Source of the DNA: Verrucomicrobiota bacterium
Lineage (GTDB): Bacteria > Verrucomicrobiota > Verrucomicrobiia > Limisphaerales > J093
DNA: 64,000 nt
Direction of reading: 5' to 3'
NCBI GenBank assembly: GCA_027493615.1
Contig: JAOSKK010000004.1
Coordinates: 1 to 64,000, forward strand
The notes under the pieces were generated by a model. It made no database searches. It worked only from the letters and a program-made list of their open reading frames with translations, and was not told the origin of the DNA. Of this stretch, positions 10,836 to 19,896 are shown piece after piece (positions within the stretch are counted from its first letter, which is position 1; every line of letters starts with the position of its first letter). Both the position numbers and the translations under genes were made by a program.

Positions 10836-11229
10836 TGCCAATGTGGTCGTGGCCGGCGTTTGCTGGCAGGGCGAAGGCTGGCTCTGCCTGATCCGGATGG
10901 CCCGTCGCCAGGCGTTCGCCTACGGCACGGTGGCGACTTTGGAGGAGACCCGTGAGACGGCGGTGCGGATCCTCCGGGAACGGCAACCCACGCATAACGT
11001 TGCCGCCCGGCTGGATTGGTATCTGGACAAGGTGCGCCGGGTCGAGCCGTCGCCCCTGGGCAAGCGCCGCAGCCGGGATCAGGGGGACGATCCCTACCTG
11101 GCCGCCGCGCTGGCCGCCAAAGCACAGGTCATCGTCACCTACGACCAAGACCTGCTGGATCTGGGAAAGCCCTTTGGCATTCCCATCGTGCGGCCGGCGC
11201 GCTTTGTGGCGATGCTCCATGGCGAATGA
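10819..11229 (+). CDS. PIN-family toxin of a type II TA system
   Basis: Putative RNase toxin of the PIN superfamily (COG1569-like). The N-terminus MRVVFDANVVVAGVCW carries the first acidic residue, a glutamate lies in ATLEETRETAVRIL, and the late acidic motifs are QGDDPYLAAALAAKA and VTYDQDLLDLG. Intact, 136 residues, and overlapping the 3' end of the ParD-like gene, so co-translated with it. Pairing a ParD-like antitoxin with a PIN toxin is known for this subgroup. Confidence 0.82.
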   Translation: MRVVFDANVVVAGVCWQGEGWLCLIRMARRQAFAYGTVATLEETRETAVRILRERQPTHNVAARLDWYLDKVRRVEPSPLGKRRSRDQGDDPYLAAALAAKAQVIVTYDQDLLDLGKPFGIPIVRPARFVAMLHGE

Positions 11230-11377
11230 GCCACTCGCTCCTCCGGTGCCTGTTCCTTCAGGACCCTGCTGCCGGGGTCGAAACGCAACGCCAGCGACGC
11301 GGGGCTCTTCGGGCGGCTTCCGGGAGGGATGCCGGGAGCGCTTGCCGGCGCAAGCGATGACGCTAGAATTCACCAAC

Positions 11378-11563
11378 ATGAGCACGGTTCAAGAGATCGA
11401 GGCTGCCATTCCCCATCTGAAGCGTGAGGAGGTCGAAGCGCTGCAGGCCTGGATTGCCGACTACCTGGAGGACCAGTTCGAGTTGACGGATGAAATCAAA
11501 GCGCGGCTGGACGAGTCGCGTCGCGAGATTGCCACCGGCCAATTCACCACCCGCCAGCCTTGA
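11378..11563 (+). CDS. Small antitoxin of a RelE/ParE-type module
   Basis: A 61-residue acidic protein (MSTVQEIEAAIPHLKREEVE...) ending EIKARLDESRREIATGQ, a tail commonly seen in antitoxins next to ParE/RelE toxins. I infer the role from that tail and from the toxin gene starting six bases after the stop. No DNA-binding fold can be identified by eye. Confidence 0.65.
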   Translation: MSTVQEIEAAIPHLKREEVEALQAWIADYLEDQFELTDEIKARLDESRREIATGQFTTRQP

Positions 11564-11569
11564 GGGACA

Positions 11570-11833
11570 GTGGCGGCGGCGCTCCAGATCTGGTCGGCCA
11601 CCTACGCTCGTGCATTCGACGCTCTCCCGGCTGAGGTCCGGGTTTCCGTCGAGAGAAAAGCGGACGAGATGGGCTCGCGGCTGGAGAGGTTTCCCCATCA
11701 ACGCCTGGCCGGTCGGCCCGAGTTCAAGCTGCGCGTCGGAGACTACCGGGTGCTCTACGAGTTCGATGCGGTGCAGGGTCGCCTCCTCCTGCACTACGTC
11801 GGCCACCGGCGTGACATCTACAAGCGAAGCTGA
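11570..11833 (+). CDS. RelE/ParE-family toxin
   Basis: An 87-residue toxin with the characteristic C-terminal pattern KLRVGDYRVLYEFD followed by LLLHYVGHRRDIYKR, which is diagnostic of the RelE/ParE superfamily (mRNA interferase or gyrase poison; which one cannot be told from sequence). It starts with GTG six bases after the antitoxin stop. This is the third consecutive TA pair in 2.8 kb. Confidence 0.85.
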   Translation: MAAALQIWSATYARAFDALPAEVRVSVERKADEMGSRLERFPHQRLAGRPEFKLRVGDYRVLYEFDAVQGRLLLHYVGHRRDIYKRS

Positions 11834-11922
11834 AGTCACGTACATCGGGCTCCAACCACATCCCGGGGAAGCGGCGGGGCGCACCGCAGCGGGGCGTGTG
11901 GTCACCGCACGGTGTTGAGTGT

Positions 11923-14406
11923 TCACGGCTTCTTCAACCGGAAGAACCGTGCTGCCGCCCCAGCCTCGAGCGTGACGACGTTCTGCTCGCCGACGATCTC
12001 GGGCAAGGTGGGTTCGGGCTGCCAGTTGGCTGAGGGGGCGAGAGCGTCGGTTGATTCAAGCCCGAAACCGGCAGCGGACACCGGCCAGGAGATGGTCACC
12101 GTGCCGCCAGTGCGTGCAATCCCAAGCGACGGCGGTGGCACGCCTGCAATCTTCGCGATAAAGGCGTCGCGCGCATACCAGTTGCTCTCCGTTCGCAAGG
12201 TGCGTTGAAACGCGTTCTGCACCGGGAAATCAGAGGAACTGGTGGCGCCGACCACATACGCAGCACCATCCGCTCCGAGCGCCACACCAACGGCCTCATC
12301 GGAACCGTTCCCTGTCGAAGGCGCCCTCCCGCCTCCCAGGAAGGTGGACCATACCAACCGGCTGCCGTCCGGGCTCAGCTTGGTGACAAAGCCGTCGCGG
12401 TGCTCCGAGGCTGGGCCGTTGCGGAAGCTTGACTGGACGGGGTCGACCGTCGGGAAATCGGCGGACTGGGTGTTCCCGACCACGTAGACATGCCCCGCGG
12501 AGTCGACCGCAAGGGAGCCCGCGCCTTCACCGCCAGCGGCACCTCCCAGATAAGTCAGGTAGTCCATCGACAAGGTCTCACCGTTCAACTTACCAACGAA
12601 GACGTCTGAGTAACCGCCAGCAAAGGTTCGCTGGAAGGCGTTCGGCGACGTCAGGAGCGTGGTGGAGGAGGTGTAGCCCGCCAGGTAGACCCTGTCGGAC
12701 GAGTCCACCGCGAGGCCGGCGATCGTCCCGTCACCGCTCAGCACATCCGGCTTGCGGAAGTCCAAGGCTGAGCCGGCCGAGTTCACGCGCGCCAACCACG
12801 CGGTGCGGCTCCACTGGTTTTCGGCCACTTCCTCGATGGTCGTCCAGGCGACGTAGCATCTGCCCGCACTATCCAACCCCAGCCTTGCGGAATCGTAGGA
12901 TTCCAGATGTTCATCCCCCAGGAAGCTGGAGTAGATGAAGCGGCCTCCATCAGGGGAGATTTTCGCCACGAACATGTCCCAAGCGTCGCCTCCATATTCG
13001 GACTGAAAGGCGTTGAATGTCGGAAAGTCCGGACCCCGTGTCCCGCCCACGACGTGGATGTTGCCTGCCACGTCCAGGGCGATGCTGCCCGGCACCTCGA
13101 ATCCGCTTCCGCCGAGATAGGTCGAGAAGACCAGGGCTGCGCCGTCCGGGCTGAGCCTGGCGATGAACACATCACCCCGTTGGGTGTCGCCATAGCTTCC
13201 GCCGTAGGCAGGTTGGAGCGCGTTGCGCGTGGGAAAGTCGCTCTGGTCGGTAAAGCCCACCACCACAGCTTGGCCCTCAGCATCCACTTGGATGCCATAG
13301 CCTCCGCTCTCGCCGTAGATGTAGTCCGAACCGGTGAGGACGGTCGAATAGAGGAGCTTGTCGCCCGTAAGGTTGAACTTGGTTACGAACGCGGCGCCAT
13401 TTACGGTAAAGGTGCGTTGAATCCGGTTCGTCGTCGTCGGAAAGTTGTTCGATGACCACGTGAACCCGGTGAGGTAGGCACAACCGTCTTTGTCCACGGC
13501 GACGGCGCGCGCTCCGTCGCTCAACCCGCCCCCCAGGTAGGTCGAGTAGGCCAGCACGGGATCAATCACCAGCGCCAGCATCCGGTCGTACGGGGCCACG
13601 CGGAAGGCGACGTGACGAACGCCCGCGGAATCCCCGTCCTCCGGCGCCGGTCGCAGGACGTAGGCGCCGGCGACGTCGATCCGCTCGCCGTCCCGCTCCT
13701 GGAGAACCACCGGCCTGCGCCAGCGCAGCTCCCGGCCGGCGACTTCGAGGCGCAGGTCCCCATTCGTGTCCACCTCCACCGCGTCCGCACCCTCGATCGC
13801 CAGCTCGATCCGGTCCGGATCCGCGCCGGGCGCGACGACGAAGTCGTATTCGAGCTGCCCCTCGTTGCCGTAGTACACGAGGTCAATCCCTGGATAAACC
13901 TCGTGGTACCGGACCCTGGCGAAGCTGGGGACGTTCGTGCGCCAGCGCGCCGGGTCATTGCCGATGAAGTAATGAAACTTGCCGGGCAGTTCGTCCTCGC
14001 CAGTGATCGCCGCGTCGGTGTTCGCGCCGACCAGTGATGTTCGCAGGAGATGGAACGTGGGCATCGAATCATCGCCAGGAGTTGGAGCGCGCCAGTCCTC
14101 TCCAATACCTCCGGCCTTCCGTCCGGCCAGCGCCATCACCGCTTCGGTCGGTTCGAGTGAGAGTGAGTAACCGCGGCCGCGGACCTCGAACCGGGTCGCC
14201 GGGTCTGCCTGGCCGTCGTTGCGGACGAAGCTCAGGGGCAGGCGGAGGAAGGAACTTGCCGGTGGCGACACCGCCAGGGGCAAAGGAACGGTCAGCGTCT
14301 CCACGGCGTTGAGTCCAAACCAATCGGTGGCGTCGGGGGAATCGGCGCCGCCCTGCAACCGGTGGAGGCAGGCGGCCAGGGAGATCAGGGCGAGGCGTTT
14401 GTTCAT
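11923..14406 (-). CDS. Exported SBBP beta-propeller repeat protein
   Basis: An uninterrupted exported protein of about 827 residues. The start at 14406 gives a signal-like N-terminus (MNKRLALISLAACLHRLQGG). The N-terminal third (FVRNDGQADPATRFEVRGRG, KFHYFIGNDPARWRTNVP, VYPGIDLVYYGNEGQLEYD) matches the domain that usually precedes SBBP repeats. From about residue 270 there are eight or so repeats of the form YSTYLGGG...AVAVDKDGCAYLTGFTWS...FPTT. The C-terminus (GLESTDALAPSANWQPEP ... RFFRL) is the module shared by many exported proteins here. Function unknown; the propeller suggests surface binding. It lies downstream of the FecR/TPR gene on the same strand with a 25-base gap and may be part of that operon. 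Confidence 0.85.
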   Translation of the reverse strand: MNKRLALISLAACLHRLQGGADSPDATDWFGLNAVETLTVPLPLAVSPPASSFLRLPLSFVRNDGQADPATRFEVRGRGYSLSLEPTEAVMALAGRKAGGIGEDWRAPTPGDDSMPTFHLLRTSLVGANTDAAITGEDELPGKFHYFIGNDPARWRTNVPSFARVRYHEVYPGIDLVYYGNEGQLEYDFVVAPGADPDRIELAIEGADAVEVDTNGDLRLEVAGRELRWRRPVVLQERDGERIDVAGAYVLRPAPEDGDSAGVRHVAFRVAPYDRMLALVIDPVLAYSTYLGGGLSDGARAVAVDKDGCAYLTGFTWSSNNFPTTTNRIQRTFTVNGAAFVTKFNLTGDKLLYSTVLTGSDYIYGESGGYGIQVDAEGQAVVVGFTDQSDFPTRNALQPAYGGSYGDTQRGDVFIARLSPDGAALVFSTYLGGSGFEVPGSIALDVAGNIHVVGGTRGPDFPTFNAFQSEYGGDAWDMFVAKISPDGGRFIYSSFLGDEHLESYDSARLGLDSAGRCYVAWTTIEEVAENQWSRTAWLARVNSAGSALDFRKPDVLSGDGTIAGLAVDSSDRVYLAGYTSSTTLLTSPNAFQRTFAGGYSDVFVGKLNGETLSMDYLTYLGGAAGGEGAGSLAVDSAGHVYVVGNTQSADFPTVDPVQSSFRNGPASEHRDGFVTKLSPDGSRLVWSTFLGGGRAPSTGNGSDEAVGVALGADGAAYVVGATSSSDFPVQNAFQRTLRTESNWYARDAFIAKIAGVPPPSLGIARTGGTVTISWPVSAAGFGLESTDALAPSANWQPEPTLPEIVGEQNVVTLEAGAAARFFRLKKP

Positions 14407-14431
14407 TGTGGGCGTGGAGTGGTTGGGCAAT

Positions 14432-17400
14432 TCATGGGCCGGACGTCTTCTTCTCCTGCACGTCTTGAAGGTGCTTGCGGATTTCGTCCGCTGGCGGCTC
14501 CTGGCCGGCTTGTCGGAGCGCCCGTTGGAGAGTGCGCTCGGCGGCATCGAGGTCGCCGTGCTGCGCCTGGACCCAGCCGAGGGTGTCGAGGAAACTGGGA
14601 TTGTCCGGTTGGGCGCGAACGGCGCCTTCCGCCAGGGCCAGCGCCTCGTCCAGCTTGCGTTCGTGTTCCGCGAGAAACGCCGCAAGCCCGTTGGCGACAC
14701 GCGGATGGCCGAACGCCAGTTCGAGCGCCTGGCGGTAGAGACGCTCGGCTTCGTCGAGTTTGCCCTGTTCGCCGCAGACCATGGCCAGGTTCACGAGGGC
14801 CGGGAGACGGGCGTTGCCTGTGCTGCGTTCGAGCAAGGCGCGGAAGGTCTGCTCCGCTTCGGCGAACTGCCTCCTCTCGGCGTAGACGATGCCGAGGTTG
14901 CCGTAGGGCGCGGGGTTGTCGGGATTGAGTTCGAGGGCCTTGCGGTAGAGGAGCTCTGCCTCCTCCAACCGGCCGCGCTCACGCACGACTTCGCCCAGAT
15001 TGTTGTGGAGGGCGGAGGAGCCGGGATTCCACTCCACGGCTTGGCGGAGCAACCGCTCGGCTTCCGCCAGGTTGCCGCGGTTGCTCGCGACCAGGCCCAG
15101 GCCACCAAGCGATTCGCCGTCGTCCGGCGCCCGTTCCAGCGCCTGACGGAACCAGCGCTCGGCGGCGTCGAGATCGCCCCGCGCCTCGCGACAGAGATTG
15201 CCGAGGTTGTGGTAAGGCGCGGCCTCGGCCGGGTCGAGTTCGATGGCGCGGCGGTAGAGGCGCTCCGCTTCATCCACGTCGCCGCGATCGTAGAAGACGA
15301 TGCCGAGGGCGGTGTGGGCCGCGGCGTAATCGGGGCGCAATTCGATGGCCTTGCGGTAGGCAGCCTCGGCATCGGCGGAGCGGCGCTGGAGCCGGTGCGC
15401 CTCGCCCGACCCGTACCAGGCTTCGGCGCTGCCCGGTGCGAGCTCGAGCGCATCCCGATAGGCGCGCTCGGCCCCATCGAACTGGCGCTGCTTGAGCGCC
15501 ATGTCGGCGAATCGCCAGTGCGCGGCGGCGTCGGCGGGGTCGAGTTCGCGCGCCTTCTGGAACGCGGCCGCCGCGCCGGCCAAGTCGCGTCGGTCGGCCA
15601 GGGCATTACCCAGGTTGTAGTGGGCGAGGGCGAAGTCGGGCCGCAGTTCGAGGGCGCGGCGGAAGCTGTGCTCGGCCGCGGCGGACAGGCCGAGATCGCG
15701 CTGCAGCGTGCCGAGGTTCACGACGAACACGGCCTCGAAGGGCGCGCGGTCGAGGGCTTCGGTCCAGGCGGCCAGCGCTTCGTCCAGCTTGCCCGCGGCG
15801 TGCAGGGTCTCGGCGAGGTAGCTGTGCGCCACGGGGCAGTCCGGATCGAGCTCGGCGGCGAGGCGCGCAGGTGCGATGGCTTCCGCCGGCCGCCGGAGCT
15901 TGAGCAGCAACTGGGCTTTCAGTTCCCAGAGGCTGTGGTCCTGCGGCGCCGAGCCGAGCAACGCCTCCGTCAGCACCAGCGCCTCCTCGTGCCGGCCGAG
16001 AAGCGAAGTGACTTCGGCGACGCGCTTGCGGGCGGGAACGGAGCCGGGTTCGAGCCGGGCGGCGGCCGCGAACTCCTCGAGGGCGCGTTCGAAGCTGCCG
16101 ATCTTGCGCAGGGCGAGACCCAGGTTGAAGCGGTAGAGCGGCACGCCGGGATCGAGGTACACCGCACGGCCGTAAGCGCGCACCGACGGGCCGAGGGCGT
16201 CCTCGAGTTCGAACGCTACGCCGAGCTGGTTGAAGGCGACCGCCCGCACCGAGTTGGAGCGTGAGAACGAGGCGGCCTGCCCGAACCGGCGCGCCTCGGC
16301 GGCCGCGTCCGGTGTCGGGCCGGCGGGGGCGCCGAGCCATTGACGGAACAGGTCGGCGAGCTGGGCGGTGGGGGGTGGGGGACAGGGCCGGTCCCGCGAG
16401 CGCGTTGGCTTCCGCCAGGACGGGGACCGCCACAACTTCCTCGCCCGACTCTCGGCGCACGCGGACGTTCACCGCCCCGCCCGGTCGCAACAGGATGGCG
16501 CCGGCGATCTGGCGGACGTTGGCCACGGCCTGACCGTCCACCGCCACGATGGCATCGCCGAGCCGCAAGCCCGCCCGCGCGGCGGGCGAACCGGAGGGCA
16601 GCCGAGTGACCCGCACTTCGGAGCGACCGTCGGCACCGGAAAGGTCGCGGAACTCCCCTCCCACCGAGCCGCCGCCGCCTGCCAGCTTCATCGCCGCCTC
16701 GGGCCAGTCGAGCGGCGAGGTGAGCAGCGACCAGGTGGCGCCGGAGTCCAGTTGCACCGTCTGCAGCGTCTCCAGCCGCCTCGGTTCGGTGGGCGCCGAG
16801 TCGGCGCGGGCGGTGGACTCGGTCATGGCCGTGGCCTGGACCGTGCCAAAGGCGTTGGAGAAGTCCACGGCGCCCTCCTTCACGGTCAGGATGGCGAGGA
16901 TGGGCGCGGAGGACGGAGGACGGAGGACGGAAGACGGACTGGCCGGGGCAGGGACAGACTGGAGTTTCACGCCGAACTCGGTGCCGCGCGCGACCGCAGT
17001 GGCGACGTCGGTGCGGATGGCGTAGGGCGGTGCATTGGTCGTCTTCTGCACCTTGGTCCAGACGTGGCCCTTGAGCAGGCGGACTTCGGGAGGACGCAGC
17101 AGAGCGGCTGCAGGTTTCTGACTTCCGATCTCAACCTCCGTGTTAAAGGCGAGCCGCAAGGTCGTGCCATCGCGGAACCGGACTTCGAGGCGGTCAGCGT
17201 CGCCGGTTTCGAGGCGGTCGCCGAGACGAATGGGGGTTGAGGGTCGAGGGACCAGGGGCGATCGCTCGTCGCCGCGATGCAGGGTGGGCTGGCCGGTCAC
17301 GGCGGCGAGTTGGCCGATGACCGTATTCGCGGCGGAGGCAGGCCGAACCAGCAGCCAGCCGCCCACAGCCAGGCCCAGCACCGTCGCCACCACAGCCATG

Positions 17401-17652
17401 GGCTGCAGCCGCGAGGACCTGAAGGCCCGGAGAAGATCCGTCCACCAAATCCGGACCGCACCTCCGGCCCGGGGCCGTGGGGGAGACCGGTTCGGCGTCA
17501 GCGGCTGCGACTTCCCTGGCGAGAATCTCCATCGTCCGAGCCGCCACTCCGAACGGACGACGCCCGAACTGGCAGCGCAGGACCCCCTCGCAAGCGCGCA
17601 AGTAGCCCTCGTCACGTGGCATTTCCGGCGGGGGTTTCAGATCCTCAGCCAT
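14432..17652 (-). CDS. FecR-domain, PDZ and TPR fusion protein (membrane regulator partner of an ECF sigma factor)
   Basis: A composite protein of about 1,070 residues. After a cytoplasmic N-terminus (MAEDLKPPPEMPRDEGYLRA) there is one membrane helix (AVVATVLGLAVGGWLLV). A FecR domain follows (LGDRLETGDADRLEVRF, TDVATAVARGTEFGV), then a PDZ segment (GSPAARAGLRLGDAIVAVDG), then about sixteen TPR motifs such as AHYNLGNALADRRDLAGA and LYRRAIELDPAEAAPYHNLG. Frameshifts near 17450 and 16390 split the open frame, but the domains join in register across them. Its ATG overlaps the end of the upstream ECF gene by eight bases, the classic sigma/FecR coupling. FecR proteins normally act as anti-sigma factors or signal transducers; the PDZ-TPR tail is the unusual part. 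Confidence 0.82.
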
Positions 17653-18187
17653 GTGCCATCTCCTTGAGTTGCCCTTCCACGCACTCCTTGAGGGCGCGGC
17701 GGGCGCGTTCGAGGCGCTTCAGCACGGCGTCGAGCCCGAGTTCGAGGCTGGCGGCGATCTCCCGTGCCTTGCGGTCTTCGAAGTAGTGAAGCCGGCAGAC
17801 CTGGCGCAGCGCCTCGGGCAGCTTTTCGAAGCACCGCTCGACGAGTTGGAAGCGTTCCTCCCAGGACTCGGACGCACCGGCGGCTTCGAACCCCCGGAAG
17901 GCCTCATCGAGAGCCTCGATCACCGCCGGTTCTACCGGGATTTCCTTCCCCCGCTTCCGGAAGGTGGCCATGACATCCAGTCGTGCGATGCCGCGCAGCC
18001 AGGCGGGAAAGGCGCGGGGCTCGCGCAACGTCGAGATCTTGCGGAAGGCCGTCAGGAGGGTTTGCTGGGCGATGTCCTGCGCCAGCACGGGATCGGAGAC
18101 CAGCGACAGGATGTAGGCCATGAGCATCGGCTCATGCTCGGTGGCCAGAATCTCGAACAGCCGCAATTTGTCCGGATCGTGCATCAC
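17645..18187 (-). CDS. ECF RNA polymerase sigma factor
   Basis: An intact 180-residue sigma-70 family ECF factor. Region 2 is visible as LFEILATEHEPMLMAYILSL...AQDIAQQTLLTAFRKI...AFPAWLRGIAR, and region 4 as LPEALRQVCRLHYFEDRKAREIAASLELGLDAVLKRLERARR. The last codons overlap the start of the FecR-PDZ-TPR gene, so the two are translationally coupled and probably form a membrane-signalling pair in which FecR controls this factor. It belongs to a different ECF subfamily from the factor at 3749. Confidence 0.92.
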   Translation of the reverse strand: MMHDPDKLRLFEILATEHEPMLMAYILSLVSDPVLAQDIAQQTLLTAFRKISTLREPRAFPAWLRGIARLDVMATFRKRGKEIPVEPAVIEALDEAFRGFEAAGASESWEERFQLVERCFEKLPEALRQVCRLHYFEDRKAREIAASLELGLDAVLKRLERARRALKECVEGQLKEMAHG

Positions 18188-18439
18188 TTTCTACCCAATA
18201 GCGTCCCAAGGGGCCGGTTTATGACAGACAATTTCTGGGGGAACAGGCCGGGCTCACGGCGTTCGACGTGATGAAGCCGGCCTGCTGAATCCTTCAGGGT
18301 GGCCCTGCCGATCTGGCGACACACCCACGACACCCGGAAGGGTTTGGCGGTGACAGAGGCCGCCCTTGTTGCGACGGGTCCCGTGGTCGCGTTCCTTCAC
18401 GCGAACGGGCGCAGCGCCTCGAGACCATCCTGCCTGTCT

Positions 18440-18545
18440 GATTCGAACCGCTCAGTCCCGGCCCCGGGTTCTCCCGGATGCGGCGGGCCGTCATTGTTCC
18501 ACCGGTGCCGGTTCGCGCCGGGGCAGAAGGCTGCGTGCGTCAACT
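18440..18545 (-). pseudogene. Remnant of a pseudopilin C-terminus
   Basis: Read on the minus strand, this stretch encodes ANRHRWNNDGPPHPGEPG, close to NRHRWNSDGEPHPE at the end of the pseudopilin at 9711-10508. The prepilin helix and the rest of the gene are absent. The remaining gap back to the ECF start (18188-18439) holds nothing I can recognise. Confidence 0.5.
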
Positions 18546-18914
18546 TGGGGCCGGCGGCTCGCCCCGGGAGTCGGCTGACGGCGCATCGAAGAACTTCTCC
18601 AGTACGACGCAGACCTCAGGCACATGCACGGTGGCGACTTCCCACACGATCTTCAGATCCACATTCGCGTAGTCGTGCGCCACGATGTTCCGCATACCCC
18701 GCATTTTGCGGAAGGGGAGCTCCGGAATGGCCTGCCGGGTGGCTGCGCTGAGATGCGCGGTGGCCTCGCCGATGATTTCGAGACGGCGAATGACGGCATC
18801 CTGCCTCTCGATTCTGGTTCGGAAATCGGCCTCCGTGGTGTCCTTGACGTAGGCCCCGATCAATCGGGCGGCCTCCAGGATGTCTCGCAGGCGACCGAGT
18901 TGATCAATCTCCAT
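18540..18914 (-). CDS. hepT: HepT-like toxin (DUF86 RNase)
   Basis: HEPN-family ribonuclease toxin of the HepT/MntA system, about 124 residues. The family pattern is clear: QDAVIRRLEIIGEATAHLS in the middle and the catalytic R-x4-H signature in RGMRNIVAHDYANVDLKIVWEV. The start at 18914 fits the family (MEIDQLGRLRDILEAA). It overlaps the 3' end of the nucleotidyltransferase gene by 11 bases. MntA partners inactivate HepT by AMP transfer onto a tyrosine near the R-x4-HxY motif; the required tyrosine is present (AHDY). Confidence 0.9.
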   Translation of the reverse strand: MEIDQLGRLRDILEAARLIGAYVKDTTEADFRTRIERQDAVIRRLEIIGEATAHLSAATRQAIPELPFRKMRGMRNIVAHDYANVDLKIVWEVATVHVPEVCVVLEKFFDAPSADSRGEPPAPS

Positions 18915-19228
18915 AGACGCAGACGGCCGTGGCGAGAATGTGCTCGCGGGCAAACCGGTTCGGAGATCGTTCCAGCGACGGGCGGAGGACAAAGTCCACC
19001 GGAGCCCCCACCAACTCCTCGGCCTCCCCAGCCATCTCCAGCAATTCGCTCGTCGAGGGGGTGGGCCTCGTCGGGCGTGACCAGCAGGTCGACGTCGCTC
19101 GCCGGTGTCTCCCGGCCACTCGCTGCGGAGCCAAAGACCTCAAGCCGCCGGATGCGGTGCTTCTGGCAAAACGACCGGAATAGCGACCTCATTCCAACCA
19201 GCTTCGGCTGTTCCGTGTGTTTCGACAT
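18904..19228 (-). CDS. mntA: MntA-like minimal nucleotidyltransferase antitoxin, frameshifted
   Basis: Antitoxin of the HepT pair, a small DNA-polymerase-beta-type nucleotidyltransferase expected to AMPylate HepT. The signature GSAASGRETPASDVDLLV holds the GS motif and the paired aspartates. After it the frame shifts by one base near 19060 and the rest (ELLEMAGEAEELVGAPVDFV ... HILATAVCVYGD) is read in another frame. The start at 19228 (MSKHTEQPKLVG) is preferred to an upstream codon. Whether the shift is real decay or an indel error cannot be decided from the sequence; HepT itself is intact, which would be harmful without its antitoxin, so I favour an error. Confidence 0.8.
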
Positions 19229-19288
19229 GCCCGAAGAATATCCGCCGGTTGCATCGGCTTCAAGGTGACAGGTGCGCTGGGCACAACG

Positions 19289-19385
19289 CAATGGGGTCAA
19301 ACATTGACATTTGACATTCTCTCAGCCCCACAACGCCTACCGCCGCTCGGCAGGAATTGTCAAATGTCAATGTTTGACCCCATTG
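19289..19385. repeat. Palindrome family A, copy 2
   Basis: Identical 28-base arms to the element at 8901-8998 (19289-19316 and 19358-19385) with a centre that differs at a few positions. It lies three bases beyond the stop of the SUI1/YciH gene and about 60 bases from the mntA start. Confidence 0.85.
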
Positions 19386-19387
19386 CC

Positions 19388-19771
19388 TCACCCTCCCGTG
19401 AACACCGGGCGGAATCCGGCCTCCGTCAGCAGACGCGCGACCGCTTCCCGCTGGTCGCCCTGGATCTCAATCCGGCCCTCCTTCACGGTGCCGCCCGTCC
19501 CGCAGGCCTTCTGGAGGGTTTGCGCCAGCTTCTGCTTCTCCGCCAGACCCACGCCCACAAACCCGCTGACCACCGTCACCGTCTTGCCGCCGCGCCCGGC
19601 CTTCTGACGCTGCACGTCCACCCGCCCGCGCGACTTCCGCCGCGCCGGTTCCGCCGTGGCTTCGACTGGGAGTGCCGGCGGTCCGGGCGGCAGCCCCTCC
19701 AGGTTCAGCGCGGCAAAGGGAGAATTCGCGAACGATGACGCATCGCCCGAGCCCGTGTCATCACCACTCAT
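19388..19771 (-). CDS. SUI1/YciH-family translation factor
   Basis: A homologue of eukaryotic eIF1, bacterial YciH type, a non-essential factor that can influence start-codon selection. The conserved C-terminal domain is present: GKTVTVVSGFVGVGLAEKQK, LQKACGTGGTVKEGRIEIQG and the ending GDQREAVARLLTEAGFRPV. The N-terminal third (SSFANSPFAALNLEGLPPG) is the linker usual in this family. I chose the start at 19771 (MSGDDTGSGD), although an in-frame GTG lies 39 bases upstream. The stop is directly followed by palindrome A. Confidence 0.9.
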   Translation of the reverse strand: MSGDDTGSGDASSFANSPFAALNLEGLPPGPPALPVEATAEPARRKSRGRVDVQRQKAGRGGKTVTVVSGFVGVGLAEKQKLAQTLQKACGTGGTVKEGRIEIQGDQREAVARLLTEAGFRPVFTGG

Positions 19772-19896
19772 GCGCCGTCCCGTTTGCCTGAGAATCCGCC
19801 GGCGCGCCACTCTGAAATCGATGCCTTCAGCCCCAACGCCCTCGGGATCAGCAATCCATCGCTGACAGGCGGACGACTTCCGGCTAGCCTCCGCGC

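Noticed and set aside
14219..16264. A 681-codon open frame on the plus strand opposite the TPR gene
   Set aside because: It is the antisense shadow of regular TPR codons; the repeated pattern comes from the TPR periodicity on the minus strand.
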